Positions 24,778 through 33,316 of a stretch of DNA of 64,000 nt are shown in pieces; positions within the stretch are counted from its first letter, which is position 1; each line of letters opens with the position of its first letter. A program made the translations under genes and the position numbers. This stretch comes from CAZMYM01 sp964620325 (GTDB lineage: Bacteria; Bipolaricaulota; Bipolaricaulia; UBA7950; UBA9294): the NCBI GenBank assembly GCA_964620325.1, contig CAZUIM010000001.1, positions 1 through 64,000 on the forward strand, read 5' to 3'. Below the pieces are notes generated by a model that did no database searches, was not told where the DNA came from, and saw nothing but the letters and a program-made list of their open reading frames with translations.

Positions 24778-25773
24778 CTATTGGTAGAGCCAACACTCCG
24801 TCGTGTGTCCGGGGATCGGCTCGAACTCCGGCGGCTCTTTGACGTCACACAGCCCCTCGATTGCCTCGGGGCAGCGGGGGTGGAAGCGGCAGCCGGTCGG
24901 AGGATTCACCAGACTCGGCGGCTCCCCCGCCGGAACGTCACGGAATCGCTTCGCGTTCTCCGGATCCGGGTCGGGAATCGCGGCCAACAGCGCGGTCGTG
25001 TAGGGGTGGAAATGATGCTCCAGCAGCGATTCCACCGGCGCCTTCTCCACCGTCTTCGCGGCGTACATGATGAAGATGCGCTCCGAGAAGTAGCGGACGG
25101 TCGAGAGGTCGTGTGTGATGTAGATCACGGCCAGCGTATGCTCCTCTTGGATTCGTCGCAGCAGGCGAAGAATCTCGACACGGACAGACGCATCGAGCAT
25201 CGAGACCGGCTCGTCGGCGGCGATCAGCTTCGGGCGAAGCACCATCGCTCGCGCGATGACCGCGCGCTGCTGTTGTCCACCACTCAGCTGATGCGGAAAC
25301 TTGTTGATGAAGTCGTCGGCCGGCGTTAGCTTGACTTCTTCGAGGACCTCGCGGATGCGCCGATTCTGTTCGGCCTTGTTACGGATCCCGTTGATGATCA
25401 TCGGCTCGGTGAGGATCGTGTCGAGTGACATGAACGGGGGAAGGGCCCCGTACGGATCCTGTTGGACGTATCCGAGATCGGATCGGTACTTGCGCATCTC
25501 ACGATTGTTCAGCGTACTGAGGCTGAGGCCTTCGAAGATCACGTCGCCGGCGGTCGGCTTGTAGAGCCCGAGGACCGTCCGGGCGAGCGTCGTCTTTCCG
25601 GATCCGGACTCTCCGACGAGCGCGAGGGCCTCCCCGCGCGGTAGAGAGAACGACACGCCGTCGACGGCCTTGACGTAGCCGGCGCGCGCGAACACGAATC
25701 TGCGCAGCTCGAACCACTGCCTGAGATCCTTCACTTCCAGAAGCGGCTGGGTCTTTGTGTCGACTGTCTGCAT
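24778..25773 (-). CDS. oppF: Oligopeptide/dipeptide ABC transporter ATPase (OppF type)
   Basis: The 331-aa ATPase has Walker A (GESGSGKTT), a Q-loop (YVQQDP), the signature LSGGQQQRAVIARAM, Walker B (LIAADEPVSMLD) and the H-loop (YITHDL). The C-terminal oligopeptide-transporter extension ends with Cys-rich PPTGCRFHPRCP, typical of OppD/OppF/DppD/DppF. It energises peptide uptake with OppD. I chose ATG 25773 (MQTVDTKTQ), with GAGGA upstream, over longer frames. It is the last ATPase of the opp operon. Confidence 0.94.
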   Translation of the reverse strand: MQTVDTKTQPLLEVKDLRQWFELRRFVFARAGYVKAVDGVSFSLPRGEALALVGESGSGKTTLARTVLGLYKPTAGDVIFEGLSLSTLNNREMRKYRSDLGYVQQDPYGALPPFMSLDTILTEPMIINGIRNKAEQNRRIREVLEEVKLTPADDFINKFPHQLSGGQQQRAVIARAMVLRPKLIAADEPVSMLDASVRVEILRLLRRIQEEHTLAVIYITHDLSTVRYFSERIFIMYAAKTVEKAPVESLLEHHFHPYTTALLAAIPDPDPENAKRFRDVPAGEPPSLVNPPTGCRFHPRCPEAIEGLCDVKEPPEFEPIPGHTTECWLYQ

Positions 25774-25784
25774 AGGCACGTCCT

Positions 25785-26741
25785 CTATTTGTAGAGCCAG
25801 CATTTGACCTGGCGACCGTCCTCGAGTCTGAACATGGGCGGTTCCTGATCGCACATGTCGAATCTCCGGTGACAGCGCTCAGCGAATCGGCATCCCGTCG
25901 GGGGATTGAGTAGGCTGGGCGGCTGTCCTGGGATGAACTCGAGTTCCTTTTTGACCTTCAGCGTCGGCACGCTCGCCATCAGCTTCTGCGAGTACGGATG
26001 GAACGGATCGAGGTAGAACTGCTCCGCGCTCGAGATCTCGACGATCTCCCCCGCGTACATGACGACCCCGCGATCGGAGATCTCACTCGTCGTGGCGACA
26101 TCGTGCGTGATGAAGATGAAGCTCTGTTGTAGATCTCGTTTGATACCCTTCAAGACGTTCATGATGTTCGCCTGTGTCAGCATGTCGAGCGCCGACGTCG
26201 GCTCGTCGAGAACGACGAGGTCGGGACGCGTGACGAGTGCCATCGCGAGGATCGCGCGCTGTCGCATCCCGCCGGAGAGCTCGAACGCGTAGCGCGCCAG
26301 GAAGTCGGTCGGCACACCTACGAGGTGGAAGACCTCGGCCGCCTGCGCCAGCGCGTCCCGCTTGCTCAGCCCCTGGTGCACCACGAGGGGCTCGGAGACT
26401 TGGTCGCCGACCCGGACCACCGGGTTCAGCGCGTTCATCGCCGCCTGGGCGACCATCGACATCTGTCGCCAACGAACGTTCGTTCGGAAGCGCTCTTCAG
26501 AGAGCTTCATGATGTCCGTATCGAGAAGGACGACGCTCCCCTTGTAGGTGTGGACGTTGCGGGGGAGGAGTCGGAGGATGGCGCGGATCAGAGACGTCTT
26601 TCCGCATCCGGACTCACCGATGACGGCGAGCGCCTCGTCGCGGTTCATGTCGAGATCGATGCCGTCGACGGCCTTGACGACGCCTCTCATCGTCCGGAAG
26701 TAGAGGTACAGATCCCTGATCTGCAGGAGTTTGTCCGCCAT
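25785..26741 (-). CDS. oppD: Oligopeptide/dipeptide ABC transporter ATPase (OppD type)
   Basis: The 318-aa ATPase has Walker A (GESGCGKTS), the Q-loop region (QMSMVAQAAMNALNP, typical of OppD), the signature ELSGGMRQRAILAMAL, Walker B (LVVLDEPTSALD) and the H-loop (FITHDV). The C-terminal PPTGCRFAERCHRRFDMC is the Cys-containing motif of peptide importers. Start ATG 26741 is preceded by GAGGGGAG. It lies 11 bases upstream of oppF and two bases after the permease gene. Confidence 0.94.
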   Translation of the reverse strand: MADKLLQIRDLYLYFRTMRGVVKAVDGIDLDMNRDEALAVIGESGCGKTSLIRAILRLLPRNVHTYKGSVVLLDTDIMKLSEERFRTNVRWRQMSMVAQAAMNALNPVVRVGDQVSEPLVVHQGLSKRDALAQAAEVFHLVGVPTDFLARYAFELSGGMRQRAILAMALVTRPDLVVLDEPTSALDMLTQANIMNVLKGIKRDLQQSFIFITHDVATTSEISDRGVVMYAGEIVEISSAEQFYLDPFHPYSQKLMASVPTLKVKKELEFIPGQPPSLLNPPTGCRFAERCHRRFDMCDQEPPMFRLEDGRQVKCWLYK

Positions 26742-26743
26742 GA

Positions 26744-28093
26744 TCAGACTCCCCTCAGTCTCGGATTGAAGATCCGGTCGAGCGCGAACCCGAGCATCGA
26801 GAACGCCAGCCCCGTGAGCATCAACAGAACCGCCGGTTCGAGGACCCAGTAGTAGTAGCCGCGATAGAGCGCACCGCCTTGGTAGGCGTCTCTGAGCACC
26901 TTCCCCCATGTCGGTAGCACCGGATCACCGAGTCCGAGAACGGCGAGCGATGCCTCGAGGAAGACGTACGTGGGAATGCCGGTCACGAACGTCGGAACGA
27001 GGACCGGCGCGATCTTCGGAATCATGTAGCGGAAGACGATTCGCGTGTTGCTCGCGCCGTACGCGCGAGCCGCCTCGATGTACGGCGAGTTCTTCACCTG
27101 AAGGAACATCGCGCGGTACCCCTTGATCGCCGCGGTGAAGATCCCGAGCGCGATGATCACGGCGAGCATCAGCCAGATGCTCCGACTGTAGAACGTTCCG
27201 ACCATGATCAGAATCGGCAGGAACGGGAGCATCAGGTTGACCTCGGTGATCCGCTGAATCGCGGCGTCCAGCCAGCCGCCGTACCACGTGCCGAGGGCGG
27301 CGATGATGAACGTGAGGATGCTCGTCCCGACGGTGGCGCACAGCCCGAAGATCAGCGCAATCGGCGTCCCCCACAGGAGCGCGACCATGATGTCGCGACG
27401 ACGATGGTCGGTCCCCGCGGTCCCGTAAACGTCTCCGTAGAGCGTGTAGCGGCTCTCGACCGTCGAGCCCTCTTCGAACGTCAGCGCCTTGATCCGGAGG
27501 GTGTACTCGCCCTTGAGGACACGCGGCTCGACCCCCTCGATGCCCAAGGTCTCAGGATCGGCCAACAGGGCGACGTGCGGTGCGAGTTCCGGTCCCGGCG
27601 TCAGCGAGGTGTCCTGCGAGATCGCGTATCGCTGCGACGAGCGAATCGCCCCTCGGAACATCGAGATCTCACGTCCATCCGGTGTGAGGAGGCTGACGAG
27701 GACGTACGGCTTGGTGCGGTCGTACGTCGAGGTGAAGAAAAGGTTCATCTCTTGCGGGAATGTGTTGTAGTCGTAGGTGAACGTGAACTCAGTCAGTGTC
27801 TCGGTCGACGTCTCGCCGACGGTCACCTCCGTGTTCTCCTCGCTGGAGTAGAGCGTGAACGTTGCCGGAAGATCGTTGCTCCGGAACAGGTTGGTCCACG
27901 CCGGAGCGGCGAACCGAGGGGTGTCGATCCAGACCTCCTCCGCGCCACGCCACAGGGAGATCGCCTCGCCGAACGGAATCGCGATCACGGCGTAGATCGA
28001 CAGCGAGACGAGGGCGAGAATGATCAGGCTGGACGCGAGGATCGTCGGGTACAGCTTGAGTGTCCGGAACAGCCCGGTGAACAGGCGCCTCAT
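26744..28093 (-). CDS. oppC: Oligopeptide ABC transporter permease (OppC type) with large periplasmic insert
   Basis: The 449-aa permease has one N-terminal TM helix (~16-38), about 190 periplasmic residues (Thr/Glu-rich, ~40-230) and then the normal DppC-like bundle. The EAA-loop motif is EAARAYGASNTRIVFRYMIPK near ~345-365. The large insertion makes it ~150 aa longer than typical OppC. Its ATG overlaps the oppB stop (ATGA), so the permeases are made in equal amounts. Confidence 0.9.
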   Translation of the reverse strand: MRRLFTGLFRTLKLYPTILASSLIILALVSLSIYAVIAIPFGEAISLWRGAEEVWIDTPRFAAPAWTNLFRSNDLPATFTLYSSEENTEVTVGETSTETLTEFTFTYDYNTFPQEMNLFFTSTYDRTKPYVLVSLLTPDGREISMFRGAIRSSQRYAISQDTSLTPGPELAPHVALLADPETLGIEGVEPRVLKGEYTLRIKALTFEEGSTVESRYTLYGDVYGTAGTDHRRRDIMVALLWGTPIALIFGLCATVGTSILTFIIAALGTWYGGWLDAAIQRITEVNLMLPFLPILIMVGTFYSRSIWLMLAVIIALGIFTAAIKGYRAMFLQVKNSPYIEAARAYGASNTRIVFRYMIPKIAPVLVPTFVTGIPTYVFLEASLAVLGLGDPVLPTWGKVLRDAYQGGALYRGYYYWVLEPAVLLMLTGLAFSMLGFALDRIFNPRLRGV

Positions 28094-29229
28094 TGCGATC
28101 CCTCCGATCCGAGTTTGACGCGCGGGTCGATCATCGCGTAGATGATGTCGAGCAGGAAGACGCTGATCGCCAGCAGGTACGCGAAGATGACCACCGATCC
28201 GATAATGACCGGGGTTTCGAACAGGCCGATCGCCTGGTAGAGGAGCCGTCCGAGCCCCGGCCAGCTGAAGACGGTCTCCGTGATGATCGCCCCTTGCCAC
28301 GCGTAGATGAGCGTGAACGCGAACTGCGTGATGATGGTCGGGAGCGTCGGCCGGAGCACGTAACGGCGTTCGATCGCGTTCGATTTCAGGCCCTTCGCCT
28401 TCGCCAACTCGACGTAGTCCTCGCTGGAGTGAATCAGGAAGAACGTTCGGCGCGTGTAGATTCCGATCGCCAGTGTTCCCATCAACCAGGCGAGCAGCGG
28501 CAAGACCATGTGTTTCATCAAGCTGAGCGTGCGGCCAAGCCCCGTTTCGGGAACCGGAGCGTCGAGCATTCCTCCGTACGGCAGGACGCCGAGGACCGCG
28601 GCGAAGATCAGAATCAGGAAGATCCCGTAGAACCAGGGAGGTGCCGCCGAGGTCGGGGCGAGGGCGACCGACAGCCGATCCAGGAAGCTCCCGTACCGCC
28701 TCGACAGGTAGAGTGCGATGAACACCCCGAGAAAGAATGTCAGAAGATTCGCTGTCCCGAACAGAACGAGCGTCACGGGGAGGCGCTCGAGTATGATCGC
28801 CTTGACGCTCCTCGACCCGGTGTCACTCGACATCTGCTCCGCGCGACCGAGGTTCAGCGACAGCGCGTCGAGCAGATAGCCGAAGCTTCGACCGATGAAC
28901 GGCTCGTCGAGGCCGAGGCGTTCGATCTCGCGTGCGATCTCGTCTTGCATCAGAACCTGCCGCTCACTCGGCGCCATGTCCTGGTACAGGGGATTCCCGC
29001 GGAACGAGAGCGCGACCGACTCGGTGACGCCGGCTCGGCGAATGTCGTCCACGTAGCCACCCATGTTTGCGATCCAGATCGAAATGTAGACGCCGATGCA
29101 GACGGTCAGAAGCAGCGCAATCCCGCGGACGGCCGTGTAGCGAGCGAATTTGAGGACGGCGGGCGGGATCAGTTGCCGCTTCGGTTTCGCGGAAGCTGCC
29201 AGATCGGGCGTGGCCGCTTCGTGTGCCAT
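28090..29229 (-). CDS. oppB: Oligopeptide ABC transporter permease (OppB type)
   Basis: The 379-aa membrane protein has TM1 at ~32-55, a periplasmic domain (~58-140), then the permease core with the EAA motif (YVELAKAKGLKSNAIERRYVLRP) and the end DIIYAMIDPRVK, typical of DppB/OppB. It forms the channel with OppC. It is separated from the upstream binding-protein gene by a strong hairpin, which could lower expression of the downstream genes relative to oppA. Confidence 0.94.
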   Translation of the reverse strand: MAHEAATPDLAASAKPKRQLIPPAVLKFARYTAVRGIALLLTVCIGVYISIWIANMGGYVDDIRRAGVTESVALSFRGNPLYQDMAPSERQVLMQDEIAREIERLGLDEPFIGRSFGYLLDALSLNLGRAEQMSSDTGSRSVKAIILERLPVTLVLFGTANLLTFFLGVFIALYLSRRYGSFLDRLSVALAPTSAAPPWFYGIFLILIFAAVLGVLPYGGMLDAPVPETGLGRTLSLMKHMVLPLLAWLMGTLAIGIYTRRTFFLIHSSEDYVELAKAKGLKSNAIERRYVLRPTLPTIITQFAFTLIYAWQGAIITETVFSWPGLGRLLYQAIGLFETPVIIGSVVIFAYLLAISVFLLDIIYAMIDPRVKLGSEGSQ

Positions 29230-29256
29230 GTTTCACCTCTCGAACGGACTGATGAA

Positions 29257-29294
29257 GGGGGGCCGGTGGAGAGGTGTCTCTCTCCCGACCCCCC
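29257..29294 (-). terminator. Hairpin between oppA and oppB
   Basis: GGGGGGCCGG (29257-29266) and CCGACCCCCC (29285-29294) form a 10-pair stem with one G-U pair on the transcript and an 18-base loop. In the minus direction it follows the oppA stop and is followed by TTCAT. It probably acts as a partial terminator or 3' stabiliser, giving more oppA than permease mRNA, a common arrangement in binding-protein operons. Confidence 0.65.
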
Positions 29295-29339
29295 GAGTTA
29301 CGCTGTCTTAGCTCACAAGCCTATCTCAGCTCTCTCCTC

Positions 29340-31814
29340 TTACTGGACGAGGAACGAGATCGAGCCGAATCCAGGCTTGGCAACCGGCGTGACGACCGCG
29401 ATGACCTCGAGCTTCGACGAACCAACGATGAGCTGGTTCGTCTCCGCGGCGGTCAGTGTGACGGTCGCTGCGCCGTCGCCGGTGACGATGCCTGCGCCCG
29501 AGAAGGCGAGCTCGCCCGTGGCGTCGAACACGAGGTACTTGACCTCTTCGATGTCGACCGCGGGATAGGCTTCTCCGTCCTCGAGGATGGCAACATCGAA
29601 CGTCGCCTCGCCACCGATGGAGATCATGTCCGGGCCCGTGACCTGCACCTCGGCCATGCGAGGTGCGGCGAAGGCGAGGAACTCGTCCATGCTGTGGCGG
29701 TAGCCGTCGAAGCGGGCACCGGTGACGATCTTGGCGATCGGGTCGATCGCTTCGACCATCATCGGGCCGTTGCCGACCCACATGTGTCCGTAGGTCGCCA
29801 TAAACGCACTGAGGTTCGCGTAGCGCTGGACGGCCTCGTCCTGCGTGATGTACGCGCCGAGCACGTTCTCGTACGGAATGAAGTTCTCGATCTGAGCCGT
29901 GGCCAGCTCGGAGTTGAGAAGGACGAGCTGCTCACCGGCGATCCAGTTCTGGCGGTCGACGCTAAGCTTGTCGGCCTTGTCTTCCGAGAACACGGTCGTC
30001 CCGGCGGCTTCGGCCTTCAGACCGACGGCCATCGTGTGCCACGCCCCCATGCCCTGGCTGTAGTACGGCCAGAGGAGACTGAGGCGGTTGAACACCTGGA
30101 CTTCGGCGTCGAGGTAGAAGCGATCGTCGTAGATCGAGACCGTCAACGGATCCATCGACTCGATGACCAGACCCTTGTGGACCGTCAGGAACTGCTCCAG
30201 GGACGGGACGTTGGCCTCGTCGTAGTACACGCTCTCCGGCTTGCCGAGGTCGAAGCCGACGATGTAGGTCAACAGCATGTCGGCGAACGAGAACAGCGAG
30301 CCGTCGTGCCACGGATTCTCGAACAGATCCGCGACGTACGTGGCCGTCGTCTTCGTCTTGGCGGTGACGCCGTCCGGGTACTTCTCGCCGACCGTGATGA
30401 ACTGCTGGTTGGCGGCGTCCCAGTCACACCATGCATCGGCCGGAACGTCGATGACCGGCGCCGTCTCGACGGAGCAATAGTCGAGGGTGGAGCTCATCGG
30501 GATGCCTTCCTCAACGGTGACCGCCGCGCTCTCGATGAGGTGCGGCTGCCCGAGTCCGGTGAACGGATCCGGGAAGATGTACCAGTCTTCGGTGGCGCGT
30601 TGAATCATCGCGTCGTACAGCCAGTTCGATCCGGCGACCGGGTTCCACGGCTGGGTCATCATGCTCGGCGACGCCATGCGCATGGTGCCGCCGATGACTG
30701 GCGCACCGTCTTCGTCGACGTAGCGAGCCGTGTGAGCCCAGATGTAAGCGCCCGAGATTCCGGCGGCGACGTCCACGAGAACGCCGACGTCAGCGGCGGT
30801 CGCCCACGGGGACGCAGCGCTGAACAGCCACTGCCGCCACGCGCAGTCGAACGCGCCGTGTTCGGCGATGCCGAGGAGCTCGGAGCGCTCTTCGATCGTC
30901 GAGTAGTCGCGGCGGGCGAGCTTGTCGAACGCGCCGTCGGCCTCCGGGAACAGATGGATCGGGAAGCCCTGGTTCAACGGGACGGCCCAACCGCGCGGGG
31001 TGTACATGAAGTCGTAATCCGAGCCCTGGTCGCGGTCGATCAGGTTGCTGATCCACCCACCGGTATAGAAGCTCCACGCGCCGTTGGCCGGATCGTCGAG
31101 CAGCCAGATCGGCGTAGCTTCGGCGGCGGCGAGATAGCGGCGGTCGACGGTGAATCCCTGCGCCTCGAGCAGGTCGGCGAAGTAGTCACCGATGTCGAGC
31201 CGCTCGTCTTCGGTTCGGAACAGGCCGATCAGCTCGACCGGCTCCCCGTTGTACGTCCAAAGGCCGTCGACCAGCTCGGCGCCGGCGGCTTCCATCCCGG
31301 CCGCGATCAGGGCGGAGGCGGCGTCCACGTCGTGCTGATACGTCAGCTCGAGGGCACGGCACGCTTCGATCGCCTGAGCGTACGGCGGGAAGTTCGGGTC
31401 GAGCATCGTCCAACGGGCGACGCCGAGACCGCTCAGAATCTCCTCCACGATGTAGTTCCGGTCAATCAGGTAGTACACCGCTTCGCGGACGTCTTGAATG
31501 CCGAAGGCGTTGAAGGTCCCGTCGGAGAAGAACGGTTCGTCGTTCTCGTCGACCGCTGGGTTCAGCAGCATCTCGTTGAAGCTGCCATAGCTGAACGTGA
31601 CCGGCAGGCCGTAGCCAAGAATGTCCTGGTACAGGCCCGAGTCGAACGCGTTCCCGTACAGCTGTGTGTCGCCGGCCACCATCTGCGCGAGGACCTTCGC
31701 CTGATCCGTCTCTTCGAAGAAGACGATCTTGTCCGGGGCGAGTCCCGTATACGCGAGTGCGGATGCGACAGGGAGAACTGCCAGCAGGACTACTGCAAGA
31801 ATGAGCTTGCGCAC
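29340..31814 (-). CDS. oppA: Extracellular solute-binding protein, family 5 (OppA type)
   Basis: The 824-aa periplasmic peptide-binding protein is longer than usual (~550). GTG 31814 is chosen because an AGGGAGG lies ~10 bases upstream and it yields a good signal peptide (KLILAVVLLAVLPVASALA). SBP_bac_5 features include VREAVYYLIDRNYIVEEI, DVDAASALIAAGMEAAG and a Trp-rich centre. The C-terminal ~100 residues (from ISIGGEATFDVAIL) form a beta-rich domain resembling an Ig-like module, not part of standard OppA. A longer frame to 31868 adds residues without signal character. Confidence 0.9.
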   Translation of the reverse strand: MRKLILAVVLLAVLPVASALAYTGLAPDKIVFFEETDQAKVLAQMVAGDTQLYGNAFDSGLYQDILGYGLPVTFSYGSFNEMLLNPAVDENDEPFFSDGTFNAFGIQDVREAVYYLIDRNYIVEEILSGLGVARWTMLDPNFPPYAQAIEACRALELTYQHDVDAASALIAAGMEAAGAELVDGLWTYNGEPVELIGLFRTEDERLDIGDYFADLLEAQGFTVDRRYLAAAEATPIWLLDDPANGAWSFYTGGWISNLIDRDQGSDYDFMYTPRGWAVPLNQGFPIHLFPEADGAFDKLARRDYSTIEERSELLGIAEHGAFDCAWRQWLFSAASPWATAADVGVLVDVAAGISGAYIWAHTARYVDEDGAPVIGGTMRMASPSMMTQPWNPVAGSNWLYDAMIQRATEDWYIFPDPFTGLGQPHLIESAAVTVEEGIPMSSTLDYCSVETAPVIDVPADAWCDWDAANQQFITVGEKYPDGVTAKTKTTATYVADLFENPWHDGSLFSFADMLLTYIVGFDLGKPESVYYDEANVPSLEQFLTVHKGLVIESMDPLTVSIYDDRFYLDAEVQVFNRLSLLWPYYSQGMGAWHTMAVGLKAEAAGTTVFSEDKADKLSVDRQNWIAGEQLVLLNSELATAQIENFIPYENVLGAYITQDEAVQRYANLSAFMATYGHMWVGNGPMMVEAIDPIAKIVTGARFDGYRHSMDEFLAFAAPRMAEVQVTGPDMISIGGEATFDVAILEDGEAYPAVDIEEVKYLVFDATGELAFSGAGIVTGDGAATVTLTAAETNQLIVGSSKLEVIAVVTPVAKPGFGSISFLVQ

Positions 31815-32015
31815 GTCTTGAGTACCTCCCTTTTGTCTTGCGGCGCTAGCTCGATCGCTAGTCGCCAACCTCTTTCGTTGTGCTGCGTCACGCCGTTCCC
31901 AACATCAGAAGACCCCACAGCGAGCGCGGGTCGTCGTCGGAAACCTTCCTAACGAACCGTCTCCTTTTAGGGAACCCTGCACGTAACGCGGACAGAGAGT
32001 CTATCTACTGCGCCT
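31815..32015. other. Divergent oppA/argF intergenic region, gene-free
   Basis: No gene is recognisable between the oppA start and the inverted repeat at 32016. The oppA promoter must lie here, but no convincing pair of hexamers was found. Confidence 0.4.
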
Positions 32016-32048
32016 CGACCAACGTTCTTCAAGTGGGGACGTTGGTCG
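32016..32048. promoter_or_regulatory. Perfect 10-base inverted repeat, possible operator or attenuator
   Basis: CGACCAACGT (32016-32025) and ACGTTGGTCG (32039-32048) are perfect inverted copies with a 13-base loop. The element sits in the divergent oppA/argF spacer. It could be a dimeric repressor site or an RNA hairpin. Confidence 0.5.
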
Positions 32049-32259
32049 CCCGACATACACCTGTGGTGGAGAGGCATAACGATTCGAGTATAGTGAGGCG
32101 ATGTATGGGAGTCAATTCCTGAAACGAGCTTCCGGCCCTCTACACAGGATCTTCACAGAATCGCCACGAATGCCTCACAGGCGCGTCCCGAGCGAGCGGG
32201 ACCGGAAGAGGCCTAGCCAAGGGGACTCGAATCTAGAGAGGATAATCGGGTGTTCGCCC

Positions 32260-32331
32260 GGGCTGTCGAACGCCCGCGGCGGGCGTCTCCGGGCATCGGG
32301 CTGTCGAAAGGTCCCCATCGGCGCGTATACT
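32260..32331 (+). promoter_or_regulatory. argF leader: direct repeats, palindrome and possible -10
   Basis: GGGCTGTCGAA occurs at 32260-32270 and 32298-32308, 38 bases apart. Between them lies the palindrome CGCCCGCGGCGGGCG (32271-32285). A possible -10 TATACT is at 32326-32331, which would give a ~60-base leader to the GTG at 32398. The -35 is poor. The arrangement resembles a regulated promoter, but no known regulator site is recognised. Confidence 0.35.
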
Positions 32332-32397
32332 TTCTCAGGGCTCCGCGCGGCCGGGGTTCACGGTCCGCCGGGCAATCGAGACAGACGGGAGGCCGGA

Positions 32398-33306
32398 GTG
32401 CGAGATCAACATCTCATCAGTCTGCGCGATCTCTCGACGGAGAGGATTCGCGAGTTCCTCGAGACCGCGAGGATCCTGAAGCTGGAGCACCGAGCCGGCG
32501 TTCGACACGACGTGCTCGCCAAAAAGACCTTGGGGATGGTCTTCTTGAAGCCGTCGTTGCGAACGCGGGTGTCGTTCGAGACCGGGATGTGGCAGCTCGG
32601 GGGACACGCGATCTATCTCGGCCCCGACGACATCAAGCTGGGGAAGCGGGAGACGACGGAGGACATTGCGCTCAACCTCTCTCGGTACGTCGACGGGATC
32701 ATGGCCCGCGTGTTCGAGCATCGGACGATCGCCGAATTGGCCGAGCACGCGACGGTGCCGGTGATCAACGGGCTCTGCGACACGTTCCATCCGTGTCAAG
32801 CGCTGGCCGACCTGCTGACCGTGTGGGAGAAGAAGGGTCGGTTCGAGGGTCTCACGCTCGCGTTCATCGGGGACGGGAACAACGTCGCGCATTCGCTGAT
32901 GCTCGGCTGCGCCAAGCTCGGAATGGCGTTCCGCATCGCCTGTCCGATCGGGCAGGAACCGAACGAAGAGATCGTCGCCGCGGCGAGAGCGGCCGGCGGA
33001 GCGGTCGAGGTCGTCCACGATCCGCGCGAGGCGGCAGCGGACGCCGACGTCCTCTACACCGACGTCTGGGTCAGCATGGGCGAGGAAGGCGACACGGCGA
33101 AGCAGAACGCGTTCGACGGGTTCACGATCGACGAGGATCTCCTCCGGGCCGCGAAGGGCGATGCGATCGTTCTTCATTGTCTTCCGGCGCATTACGGGGA
33201 AGAGATCACGTACGAAGCGTCGCGCAGCCCGGGAAGCGCGATCTTCGACCAGGCGGAGAACCGGCTTCATGCCCAGAAGGCGGTCATGGCCCTGCTGATG
33301 GCCTGA
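32398..33306 (+). CDS. argF: Ornithine carbamoyltransferase
   Basis: The 302-aa enzyme converts ornithine and carbamoyl phosphate to citrulline (arginine synthesis or, in reverse, catabolism). It has the carbamoyl-phosphate motif FLKPSLRTRVSFE (~49-61; STRTR-type, here SLRTR), the motif PVINGLCDTFHPCQALADLLT (HPCQ, ~135) and the ornithine-binding HCLPAHYGEEIT (HCLP, ~260). GTG 32398 is the start, with GGAGG six bases upstream. The frame is open back to 32101, but that part is unlike the family. The Ser of the canonical STRTR motif becomes 'SLRTR', a minor variant. Confidence 0.95.
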   Translation: MRDQHLISLRDLSTERIREFLETARILKLEHRAGVRHDVLAKKTLGMVFLKPSLRTRVSFETGMWQLGGHAIYLGPDDIKLGKRETTEDIALNLSRYVDGIMARVFEHRTIAELAEHATVPVINGLCDTFHPCQALADLLTVWEKKGRFEGLTLAFIGDGNNVAHSLMLGCAKLGMAFRIACPIGQEPNEEIVAAARAAGGAVEVVHDPREAAADADVLYTDVWVSMGEEGDTAKQNAFDGFTIDEDLLRAAKGDAIVLHCLPAHYGEEITYEASRSPGSAIFDQAENRLHAQKAVMALLMA

Positions 33307-33316
33307 AGGAGGCGCG

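Noticed and set aside
29274..31952. 892-codon open frame antisense to oppA
   Set aside because: The opposite strand carries a clear signal peptide and SBP_bac_5 sequence. The antisense frame is Arg/Asp/Val-rich without domains, a usual by-product of high G+C codon bias.
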